Shown here: positions 35,648 through 41,905 of the stretch, piece after piece
Position numbering within the stretch: the stretch's first letter is position 1
Layout: every line of letters starts with the position of its first letter
Assembly (NCBI GenBank): GCA_937899895.1
Contig: CALBQR010000011.1
Location: 18,530 to 82,529, forward strand
DNA length: 64,000 nt
Direction of reading: 5' to 3'
Source of the DNA: an uncultured Alistipes sp.
Lineage (GTDB): Bacteria > Bacteroidota > Bacteroidia > Bacteroidales > Rikenellaceae
Position numbers and translations under genes: made by a program
Notes under the pieces: generated by a model
What the model was told of the DNA's origin: nothing
What the model saw: the letters and a program-made list of their open reading frames with translations, nothing else
Database searches by the model: none

Positions 35648-37597
35648 ATGATGAAAATCACTTTCCCCGACGGCAGCATTCGTGAGTATGCCAAAGGGAC
35701 TACGGCGATGCAGATCGCCGAGAGCATCAGCCAGCGTTTGGCACAGGAGGTGCTGGCGGTTGAGGTTAATGGCGAGGTTCGTGATCTGAACCTGCCGATC
35801 AATGATGACAGCCACGTGAAGCTGCTCAAATGGGACGATGATGAGGGTAAGCACGCATTCTGGCACACCTCGTCGCACCTGTTGGCAGAGGCTTTGGAGG
35901 CATTGTACCCCGGTATTAAGTTCGGTATCGGTCCCGCAATCGAGAGCGGTTTCTACTACGATGTCGATTGCCCCGTGCCCATCACCGAGAGCGACCTGCC
36001 CCGCATCGAGCAGAAGATGATGGAGTTGGCTCGCACGAAGGAGGCTGTCGTACGTACCGAGGTTGCAAAGGCCGAGGCTCTGCGTACATTCACCGAGAAG
36101 GGCGACCAGTACAAAGTTGAGTTGATCGAGGCATTGGAGGACGGTACAATTTCGTTCTACACCAATGGCGCATTTACCGACCTTTGCCGCGGTCCGCACC
36201 TGCCCAACACAGGATTAATCAAGGCTATCAAACTGACCTCGGTTGCAGGCGCATATTGGCGCGGCGACGAGAAGCGTCAGATGCTGACCCGTATATATGG
36301 TATCTCGTTCCCCAAGAAGTCGATGCTCGATGAGTATCTGGCAATGATGGAGGAGGCGAAGAAGCGCGACCACCGTAAGCTCGGCAAGGAGTTGGAGTTG
36401 TTCGCATTCTCGCAGCGCGTAGGTCAGGGTCTGCCTTTGTGGTTGCCGAAGGGTGCCGCTCTGCGCGACCGCTTGGAGCAGTTCTTGCGCCGTGTGCAGA
36501 AGGCTTACGGCTACCAGCAGGTTATCACCCCGCACATCGGCAACAAGGAGCTCTATGTAACTTCGGGCCACTATGCAAAGTATGGTAAGGACTCGTTCCA
36601 GCCCATCCACACCCCCATCGAGGGCGAGGAGTACCTGCTCAAACCGATGAACTGCCCCCACCACTGCGAGATCTACAAGACCAAGCCCCGTTCGTATAAG
36701 GATCTGCCTTTGCGTTTGGCGGAGTTCGGTACGGTATATCGCTACGAGCAGAGCGGTGAGTTGCACGGTCTGACCCGCGTACGTGGTTTCACGCAGGACG
36801 ATGCCCATATGTTCGTACGCCCCGACCAGCTGTTGGAGGAGTTCGAGAAGGTTATCGACATCATTCTCTATATCTTCAAGACCTTGAAGTTCGACAACTA
36901 CACCGCACAGATATCGTTGCGCGATCCCAATAACAAGGAGAAGTATATCGGCTCGGACGAGAACTGGGAGAAGGCCGAGCAGGCAATTATCGACGCTGCA
37001 AAGGAGAAGGGTCTGAATACGGTTGTTGAGTATGGCGAGGCTGCATTCTACGGTCCGAAGCTCGACTTTATGGTTAAGGATGCTATCGGCCGTAAGTGGC
37101 AGTTGGGTACCATTCAGGTGGATTACAACCTGCCCGAACGTTTCGATCTGACCTACACCGGTGCTGACGACAAACCTCACCGCCCGATTATGATCCACCG
37201 CGCACCTTTCGGCTCGATGGAGCGTTTCGTGGCAGTATTGTTGGAGCACACCGCAGGCAAGTTCCCGCTGTGGCTCTCGCCCGATCAGGTGGCTGTGCTG
37301 CCCATCAGCGAGAAGTACAACGACTACGCCGAGAAGGTTACCGACTTCCTCAACCGCAACGATGTTCGCGCACAGATTGACAACCGTAACGAGAAGATCG
37401 GTCGTAAGATCCGCGACAACGAGTTGAAACGTATCCCCTACCTGCTGATCGTAGGTGAGAAGGAGCAGGCCGATGGTCTGGTTTCGGTGCGCGTTCAGGG
37501 CGAGGGCGACAAGGGTCAGATGACTATGGAGGCCTTCCGCGACCTGATCCTCGAAAAGGTGAAGGAGGAGACCGCAGGCAATGATAAAATTCAGTAA
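35648..37597 (+). CDS. thrS: Threonyl-tRNA synthetase
   Basis: 649 aa, full length. Domains in order: N-terminal TGS (ITFPDGSIREYAKGTTAMQIA), the editing/SAD domain with FWHTSSHLLAEALE, and the class II catalytic core (MNCPHHCEIYK zinc site, motif 2 EFGTVYRYEQSGELHGLTRVRGF, motif 3 MIHRAPFGSMERFVAVLLEH). The C-terminal anticodon-binding domain comes last. Two adjacent ATGs (35648, 35651) are possible. infC follows after 35 nt, the common thrS-infC order. Confidence 0.97.
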   Translation: MMKITFPDGSIREYAKGTTAMQIAESISQRLAQEVLAVEVNGEVRDLNLPINDDSHVKLLKWDDDEGKHAFWHTSSHLLAEALEALYPGIKFGIGPAIESGFYYDVDCPVPITESDLPRIEQKMMELARTKEAVVRTEVAKAEALRTFTEKGDQYKVELIEALEDGTISFYTNGAFTDLCRGPHLPNTGLIKAIKLTSVAGAYWRGDEKRQMLTRIYGISFPKKSMLDEYLAMMEEAKKRDHRKLGKELELFAFSQRVGQGLPLWLPKGAALRDRLEQFLRRVQKAYGYQQVITPHIGNKELYVTSGHYAKYGKDSFQPIHTPIEGEEYLLKPMNCPHHCEIYKTKPRSYKDLPLRLAEFGTVYRYEQSGELHGLTRVRGFTQDDAHMFVRPDQLLEEFEKVIDIILYIFKTLKFDNYTAQISLRDPNNKEKYIGSDENWEKAEQAIIDAAKEKGLNTVVEYGEAAFYGPKLDFMVKDAIGRKWQLGTIQVDYNLPERFDLTYTGADDKPHRPIMIHRAPFGSMERFVAVLLEHTAGKFPLWLSPDQVAVLPISEKYNDYAEKVTDFLNRNDVRAQIDNRNEKIGRKIRDNELKRIPYLLIVGEKEQADGLVSVRVQGEGDKGQMTMEAFRDLILEKVKEETAGNDKIQ

Positions 37598-37632
37598 ATC
37601 AAAGTTTTATTAACCAATAGGAGGACAAAACT

Positions 37633-38241
37633 ATAAACACTACAAAACCATTTCCGCCGAGGACAAACAACGCAGGCCCCCAGAACGGTGGTCAGCGTCC
37701 TAACGGGCCACGTCGCCCCGAAAAGGAGAATCCTCATCGCATCAATGACGAGATCACTGCACCGCAGGTACGTGTCGTAGGCGACAATATCGAAAGCCCC
37801 GTTGTGCTTCCGATCCGTGAGGCTATCAAATTAGCCGACGAGATGGAGCTCGACCTGATCGAGATTTCGCCCAAGGCCGATCCCCCGGTGTGCCGTATCG
37901 CCGACTATCAGAAATTCCTTTATCAGCTCAAACGTAAGGCCAAGGAGATCAAGGCCAAGGCTGTGAAGGTTGTAATCAAGGAGATCCGTTTCGGCCCGCA
38001 GACCGACGATCACGACTACAACTTCAAGCTGCGCCACGCCGAGAACTTCCTGAAAGAGGGTGCCAAGGTGAAGGCATACGTCTTCTTCCGTGGCCGTTCG
38101 ATCGTCTTCAAGGAGCAGGGCGAGATTTTGTTGCTTCGCTTTGCTACCGATTTGGAGGAGCTGGCAAAGGTTGAGCAGATGCCCAAACTTGACGGCAAGA
38201 AGATGACGATGATGCTCGCCCCCAAACCCAAGAAGGGTTAG
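37633..38241 (+). CDS. infC: Translation initiation factor IF-3, apparent AUA start
   Basis: The conserved IF-3 N-domain (RINDEITAPQVRVVG) and C-domain (VKVVIKEIRFGPQTDDHDY, KVKAYVFFRGRS) are both present. Following the frame upstream, the first stop is the TAG at 37618-37620, and no ATG, GTG or TTG occurs before the conserved N-domain. The only good start is ATA at 37633, with a perfect AGGAGG 8 nt upstream (37619-37624). This gives 202 aa with a basic, Pro/Asn-rich N-terminal tail (NTTKPFPPRTNNAGPQ). Rare AUU/AUA starts are known for infC, where IF-3 discriminates against them and represses its own synthesis. A GTG at 37804 would delete the N-domain. rpmI and rplT do not follow. Confidence 0.9.
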   Translation: MNTTKPFPPRTNNAGPQNGGQRPNGPRRPEKENPHRINDEITAPQVRVVGDNIESPVVLPIREAIKLADEMELDLIEISPKADPPVCRIADYQKFLYQLKRKAKEIKAKAVKVVIKEIRFGPQTDDHDYNFKLRHAENFLKEGAKVKAYVFFRGRSIVFKEQGEILLLRFATDLEELAKVEQMPKLDGKKMTMMLAPKPKKG

Positions 38242-38463
38242 TCGGAGCGCGCTGAACGAGTTTAGCGATTTGGTTCGCAGGCCGACCGCGAGGTTGGTGG
38301 CACAGACCGTGCAAATTGGTCGGTGCAGGGAGTGCGTGTGCGTATGCTCCGATGTGTTGACGCGGTTTGTTACGTGTGGCGTGGCTACGGCTACGCGTGC
38401 CAAAGTGGTTTGAATCGACTCCTAACGCGGAGAGAGGAACGCCTCTTACCCGCTGCTTATAGC
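38242..38463 (+). other. Noncoding segment after infC, possibly structured
   Basis: About 220 nt with no convincing gene. It is G/C-rich with several possible stems, for example GGAGC near 38244 with GCTCC near 38346, and repeated CCGAC/GTTGG/GGTCGG pieces. In many bacteria rpmI and rplT stand here; no L35 or L20 coding is visible in any frame. Confidence 0.4.
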
Positions 38464-38501
38464 AAGTCGCCCGTGCAAAAATGCGCGGGCGACTTTTTTT
38501 G
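38464..38501 (+). terminator. Terminator after thrS-infC
   Basis: AAGTCGCCCG (38464-38473) pairs with CGGGCGACTT (38486-38495), followed by a T-run. Confidence 0.85.
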
Positions 38502-38535
38502 TTATCAACGATGTAAAATTAATAGTTAAAGAATT

Positions 38536-38584
38536 GTGAATTGTGAATTGTGAATTGTGAATTGTGAATTGTGAATTGTGAATT
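38536..38584. repeat. 7-bp tandem repeat (GTGAATT)7
   Basis: Seven perfect copies of GTGAATT, preceded by a partial copy (GAATT, 38531-38535). It lies between the infC and rplS terminators, outside coding sequence. Confidence 0.95.
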
Positions 38585-38600
38585 GATATACGGGACTATA

Positions 38601-38638
38601 CAAAAAAAACAAGCGACCGTCTTTTCTGACGATCGCTT
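38601..38638 (-). terminator. Terminator of rplS
   Basis: Read on the minus strand, AAGCGATCGTC and GACGGTCGCTT form an 11-bp stem with one U·G pair, followed by a T-run (38603-38609). Confidence 0.8.
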
Positions 38639-38668
38639 ATTTCTTGTGTTGGATTGAAACCAGAGGGT

Positions 38669-39037
38669 TTACTTGTTTGAAACCATACGCTTCTCCTTGA
38701 TACGAGCCTTCTTACCGGTGAGCTCACGCAGGTAGTAGATACGTGCACGGCGAACAACACCAACCTTGTTCAGCTCGATCTTCTCGATGTGGGGCGAGTA
38801 GAGGGGGAAGATACGCTCAACGCCTACGCCATTCGATACCTTGCGAATGGTAAACATCTTGGTCATACCGCGACCCTTGATCTGGATAACTACGCCACGG
38901 AAGCTCTGCAGACGCTCCTTGTTACCCTCGACGATTTTGTAGGTTACGGTAATGGTATCACCGCTCTTGAATGCGGGAATCTCCTTCTCCGCCCACAAAG
39001 CCTGCTCAACAGACTTGATAATTTGATCCTTGTTCAT
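38669..39037 (-). CDS. rplS: 50S ribosomal protein L19
   Basis: 122 aa, normal length. Typical L19 sequence: FKSGDTITVTYKIVEGNKER, QSFRGVVIQIKGRG, FTIRKVSNGVGVERIFPLYSP and VRRARIYYLRELTGKKARI. It sits near the 30S-50S interface. It stands alone here, without rpsP-rimM-trmD neighbours, and is preceded by a leader of about 200 nt from a strong promoter. Confidence 0.97.
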   Translation of the reverse strand: MNKDQIIKSVEQALWAEKEIPAFKSGDTITVTYKIVEGNKERLQSFRGVVIQIKGRGMTKMFTIRKVSNGVGVERIFPLYSPHIEKIELNKVGVVRRARIYYLRELTGKKARIKEKRMVSNK

Positions 39038-39059
39038 TGTTCAAACAATTAATTAAAGT

Positions 39060-39235
39060 TTAGCGCGAAATATTACGGCTGCACGAATCCTACCATAACG
39101 ATCTCTGTTTCCGACCGATAATCCCGTTGCGCTGCTTTCTCTTTGTCGGACCTTCGCTATTCCGCAAAAGCCCTCCCAGATTAACTGCACCCCTCGGTTC
39201 GCACCCTCGTAAGAGATTTCTACACTCCCGTTTGG
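39060..39235 (-). ncRNA. Candidate structured RNA or rplS leader
   Basis: A consensus promoter (39241-39272) fires into this stretch, and no believable reading frame starts after it. Possible helices in the minus-strand RNA are TCCGAC with GTCGGA, CTTTTGC with GCGAAGG, and an imperfect long stem between GGGTGCGAACC near the 5' side and GGATTCGTGCAGCC near the 3' side. It could be a separate small RNA or an autoregulatory L19 leader. No known family could be assigned. Confidence 0.4.
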
Positions 39236-39240
39236 GATGG

Positions 39241-39272
39241 CAAAATTAGGCGATAAAAAAATCATAGACAAA
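39241..39272 (-). promoter_or_regulatory. Strong promoter upstream of rplS leader
   Basis: Minus strand: TTTG (39269-39272), exactly 20 nt, TAATTTTG (39241-39248). This is one of the best consensus matches in the window. Confidence 0.7.
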
Positions 39273-39332
39273 TTTTTGAGCGGGAAAATCGCGTTTGGAG
39301 GTTAAAGTTGTTCCAAAAAGGTGGAAAATAGC

Positions 39333-39340
39333 TATCTTTG
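39333..39340 (+). promoter_or_regulatory. -7 box of surE promoter
   Basis: TATCTTTG lies 33 nt before the surE ATG. The closest TTG (39308-39310) is 22 nt away. Confidence 0.55.
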
Positions 39341-39372
39341 TGGAGATATAAGAGCAAATAAACGAATAAACA

Positions 39373-40140
39373 ATGACAAAACCTCTGATATTCATCACTA
39401 ACGATGACGGCGTGAATGCCAAAGGCTTCCGTCTGCTCATTGATGTCGCTGCGCGTTATGGTCGCGTTGTTGCTATTGCCCCCGCCGAGATGCAATCGGG
39501 CAAGTCGAATGCGATCACGATGTACCAACCACTCTTCTTGAAAAAGGTTGTCGATGAGCCCGATAAGCAGATCTATTCGCTTACGGGCACTCCGGTCGAT
39601 TGTGCAAAGATGGCATTCGATAATCTGCTGCTCGGCAAGAAAGTCGATCTGGCTCTGTCGGGTATCAACCACGGCTCGAATGCAGGTATCAATGTGCTCT
39701 ATTCGGGTACGATGGGCGCGGCTATGGAGGGTAGTTTCTACGGCTGTCCGTCGGTGGGCCTGTCGCTTGATGATCACGACCTCGATGCCGATTTCGATGG
39801 CGCGTTGGAGGTGGCTGCGATGATGATTGAGAAGATGCTCGGCACGCAGTTCGACGAGCAGGTTTGCCTCAATGTCAATGTCCCCGCCGTTCGCCCCGAA
39901 GAGTTGAAGGGTGTGCGTATATGTCGCCAGACGCGTGGTTTCTGGCGCGAGGAGTACGATTGCCGTCAGGATCCGCGTGGCAACGACTACTTCTGGTTGC
40001 ACGGCGCATTTTGTAACGCCGAACCCGATGCGGAGCAGACCGACGAATGGGCTCTGAAAAATGGCTACGTTACGGTCGTTCCCGTTAAGATCGATATGAC
40101 CAACTACGGTTTGATGGACCGCTTGAAAGAGCTGTTATAA
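39373..40140 (+). CDS. surE: 5'/3'-nucleotidase SurE
   Basis: 255 aa. The N-terminal metal site PLIFITNDDGVNAKGF (Asp11, Asp12), APAEMQSGKSNAIT, the SLTGTPVDCAKMA segment and LSGINHGSNAGINVLYSGTMGAAMEG are all diagnostic. SurE removes phosphate from nucleoside monophosphates and short polyphosphates. It is monocistronic, with its own promoter and a strong terminator. Confidence 0.95.
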   Translation: MTKPLIFITNDDGVNAKGFRLLIDVAARYGRVVAIAPAEMQSGKSNAITMYQPLFLKKVVDEPDKQIYSLTGTPVDCAKMAFDNLLLGKKVDLALSGINHGSNAGINVLYSGTMGAAMEGSFYGCPSVGLSLDDHDLDADFDGALEVAAMMIEKMLGTQFDEQVCLNVNVPAVRPEELKGVRICRQTRGFWREEYDCRQDPRGNDYFWLHGAFCNAEPDAEQTDEWALKNGYVTVVPVKIDMTNYGLMDRLKELL

Positions 40141-40166
40141 AGGGGCCGTTGTAAAAAGGCTGACGA

Positions 40167-40213
40167 TAAACCGAGCCGCTTGACTTTTTTGTAAGGTCAG
40201 GCGGCTCGGTTTA
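40167..40213. terminator. Terminator of surE
   Basis: An 18-bp stem with one T·G pair (40167-40184 with 40196-40213) and a T-rich loop. It isolates surE from the fimbrial locus that follows. Confidence 0.85.
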
Positions 40214-40366
40214 TTCTTGTCGCGCTATACCTTTATTTATATATAATAGGGCGCATATAATACAGCTAATTTTTTAGATGAATACGGCTGTCAGATTGGG
40301 CGATCTCCGTTTCGATAAAAATGTGAAAAAAAGCGCAAAATAGTGCTACATTAATGAAAAAAAGTG

Positions 40367-40374
40367 TACATTTG
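40367..40374 (+). promoter_or_regulatory. -7 box of fimbrial locus 2
   Basis: TACATTTG in an AT-rich intergenic region. No clear TTTG was found 19-20 nt upstream, which may indicate an activator-dependent promoter. Confidence 0.45.
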
Positions 40375-40379
40375 CAGCG

Positions 40380-40603
40380 GAGAACGAAACAAAAATGCGA
40401 ATCAACTTTAATTTCTGTACAGCAGAGATAGGTGTAACTATCTCTGTCTGTGATCGTTAGTTATGTAGCTTCAAGCTTTCGCTTGGGGCTTTTGCTGTTT
40501 CACATTATATCTCGTTTCTCCATTGCGGCGGTTCGCTCGCAAACGGTTCTCCATTGCTTATTGTTAAGCGCAAAAAGTTAAAATTAAAATTTATAAAGTG
40601 AGT
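40380..40603 (+). promoter_or_regulatory. Long leader of fimbrial locus 2 with two hairpins
   Basis: The leader starts with GAGAACGAAACAAAAA (40380-40395), shared with locus 1. Hairpin 1 is a perfect 9-bp stem (40423-40431 with 40438-40446). Hairpin 2 is a 10-bp stem with two G·U pairs (40467-40476 with 40481-40490, loop TTTC), followed by TTTTGCTGTTT like a weak intrinsic terminator. The sequence TTCTCCATTGC is directly repeated (40516-40526 and 40547-40557). The layout suggests attenuation or RNA-level control, but this is inference. Confidence 0.5.
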
Positions 40604-40777
40604 ATGAAACAAAGTGAATTTTTGAGGGAGCCTTATGAGGTTCCCAAGATCACACCGCACTGCGTGTTGGTGGAACGAGGATTTAACGCTACCGGTGGCG
40701 TTGGAACTACCGACCCGGAACAGGGTGGCGATGATCTAGAAGGCTCTGATTCTGAAAATTGGGGCTGGGAGGCATAA
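40604..40777 (+). CDS. Small acidic peptide heading fimbrial locus 2
   Basis: A 57-aa frame (MKQSEFLREPYEVPKITPH..., stop TAA at 40775-40777) ends 18 nt before the fimbrillin start. YEVP, 9 residues, then VERGFNATGG aligns without gaps with the peptide of locus 1. The C-terminal half is Gly/Asp/Glu-rich and ends with two tryptophans (SENWGWEA). There is no signal peptide or TM helix. The cysteine in PHCVLVERG is not shared with the other copy. Function unknown; it could be a regulator, an assembly factor or a processed peptide. Confidence 0.75.
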   Translation: MKQSEFLREPYEVPKITPHCVLVERGFNATGGVGTTDPEQGGDDLEGSDSENWGWEA

Positions 40778-40795
40778 CAAAAAAGAGAGAAAGAG

Positions 40796-41881
40796 ATGAA
40801 AATGAAAAGATTTATAGTTTTTGCTCTTCTTGCAGCGGCATTTGTCGGTTGTGAGAATGAGAAGAGTAACATTCCCGATTGGTTTACTCCCACCGGCGAG
40901 ATGGTTGAAATCGGTTTTGGTGAGGCAGATACCCGTGTATCGCTTGAATTCTATGACAACAAAGACAACCTTATTTGGGCCAATGGCGATAAACTTGGTA
41001 TTTATAGCGCAGAGGCAGCATCGACTGCACAGGGTTATGCCACTTGTGCAAATGTTCCTGCAACTATCACCGAGGCAAATATGAGCACCGATAAGAAGTC
41101 GGCTACGGTATATCCCCAGATCGAGTTCAATGGTGCTGTTGCGTCGCATACCTTCTATGTATATTATCCTTGGAGTACATTGGGTAGCACCAATGCCGCT
41201 ACTCCGACCATTGCAGGTTTGCAGTTGCCCACCACGCAGAATGGAGACATTGCCGAGAGCACGATCACTTGGGCAACCAAGACGGTTACTCCCACTAATG
41301 GCAAGTATGGCCGTATCGAGGATGTCAAACTGGTAACTCCGTTTGCTTATGTGCGTTTCTGCTTCGCGTCGGCAACTGCACAGACCAAGACAATCTCGTC
41401 GGTTATGATGGAGGCTGTTAAGGGTACCAAGAATAGCAACGGTGTAGTAACGGTAACGGGCTCGGATGCCAACGCAGTATTCTGCGGTACTTATACTGCC
41501 GACCTTACCAAATCGCCCGTTAGCGGTGCGGAGGGTGCAGAGTATCCCGAAGAGGGCGCAATCACCTTTACGGCAAAGAACAACGTAATTACCGTAAATG
41601 GTCAGACGGCAGGGGTAACCGTGAAGAGCTACGATAAGGCGCAGGGCGTTTTGATGCATATCAACTCGTCGAACGCATTTGCAGGCGAGGGTAACTACTT
41701 CCGTATTACGGTTATGTTCAACGATGGTACATACGCTGTTACCTTGAAAGAAGCGAAGAACTTCGAGGCTAACCATATTTATAACTATGGTTTCAATATC
41801 GATAAGTTTGTTCAGGAGACCGAGACGGAGATCTATGTTGAGCCTTGGCACCTGATTGAGTGTAATGTTGCGTTTGACTAA
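40796..41881 (+). CDS. Fimbrillin family lipoprotein, locus 2
   Basis: A 361-aa putative pilin. The lipobox is AAAFVGCENE with acidic and Lys residues after the cysteine, and Arg47 in EADTRVSLEF is a plausible maturation site. Fimbrillin-like strands include LIWANGDKLGIYSAE, FYVYYPWST, TPFAYVRFCFAS and a C-terminal NHIYNYGFNID. It matches the 362-aa protein of locus 1 in length and motif order. A purine-rich ribosome-binding site (AGAGAGAAAGAG) stands immediately before the ATG. Probably a structural subunit of a type V pilus. Confidence 0.82.
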   Translation: MKMKRFIVFALLAAAFVGCENEKSNIPDWFTPTGEMVEIGFGEADTRVSLEFYDNKDNLIWANGDKLGIYSAEAASTAQGYATCANVPATITEANMSTDKKSATVYPQIEFNGAVASHTFYVYYPWSTLGSTNAATPTIAGLQLPTTQNGDIAESTITWATKTVTPTNGKYGRIEDVKLVTPFAYVRFCFASATAQTKTISSVMMEAVKGTKNSNGVVTVTGSDANAVFCGTYTADLTKSPVSGAEGAEYPEEGAITFTAKNNVITVNGQTAGVTVKSYDKAQGVLMHINSSNAFAGEGNYFRITVMFNDGTYAVTLKEAKNFEANHIYNYGFNIDKFVQETETEIYVEPWHLIECNVAFD

Positions 41882-41905
41882 TTTTGAGGAAAGGAGTTTA
41901 AGGAT

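Noticed and set aside
37804..38241. GTG at 37804 as the infC start
   Set aside because: It would remove the conserved IF-3 N-terminal domain and has no ribosome-binding site; the frame clearly continues upstream.
38323..38529. 68-codon frame after infC
   Set aside because: It runs through the terminator hairpin and has no recognisable sequence; not L35 or L20.
39060..39235. Assignment of this RNA as 6S or SRP RNA
   Set aside because: It lacks the conserved SRP apical GGUCAGG...AAGCAGC arrangement, and a better 6S candidate exists at 56856-57079.
39053..39271. 72-codon frame upstream of rplS
   Set aside because: Its ATG lies inside the -33 region of the promoter, so it would not be on the transcript.
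40141..40603. Invertible promoter flanked by inverted repeats at fimbrial locus 2
   Set aside because: Fimbrial promoters in Bacteroidetes can invert, but I found no inverted repeats on both sides of the -7 box here or at locus 1.
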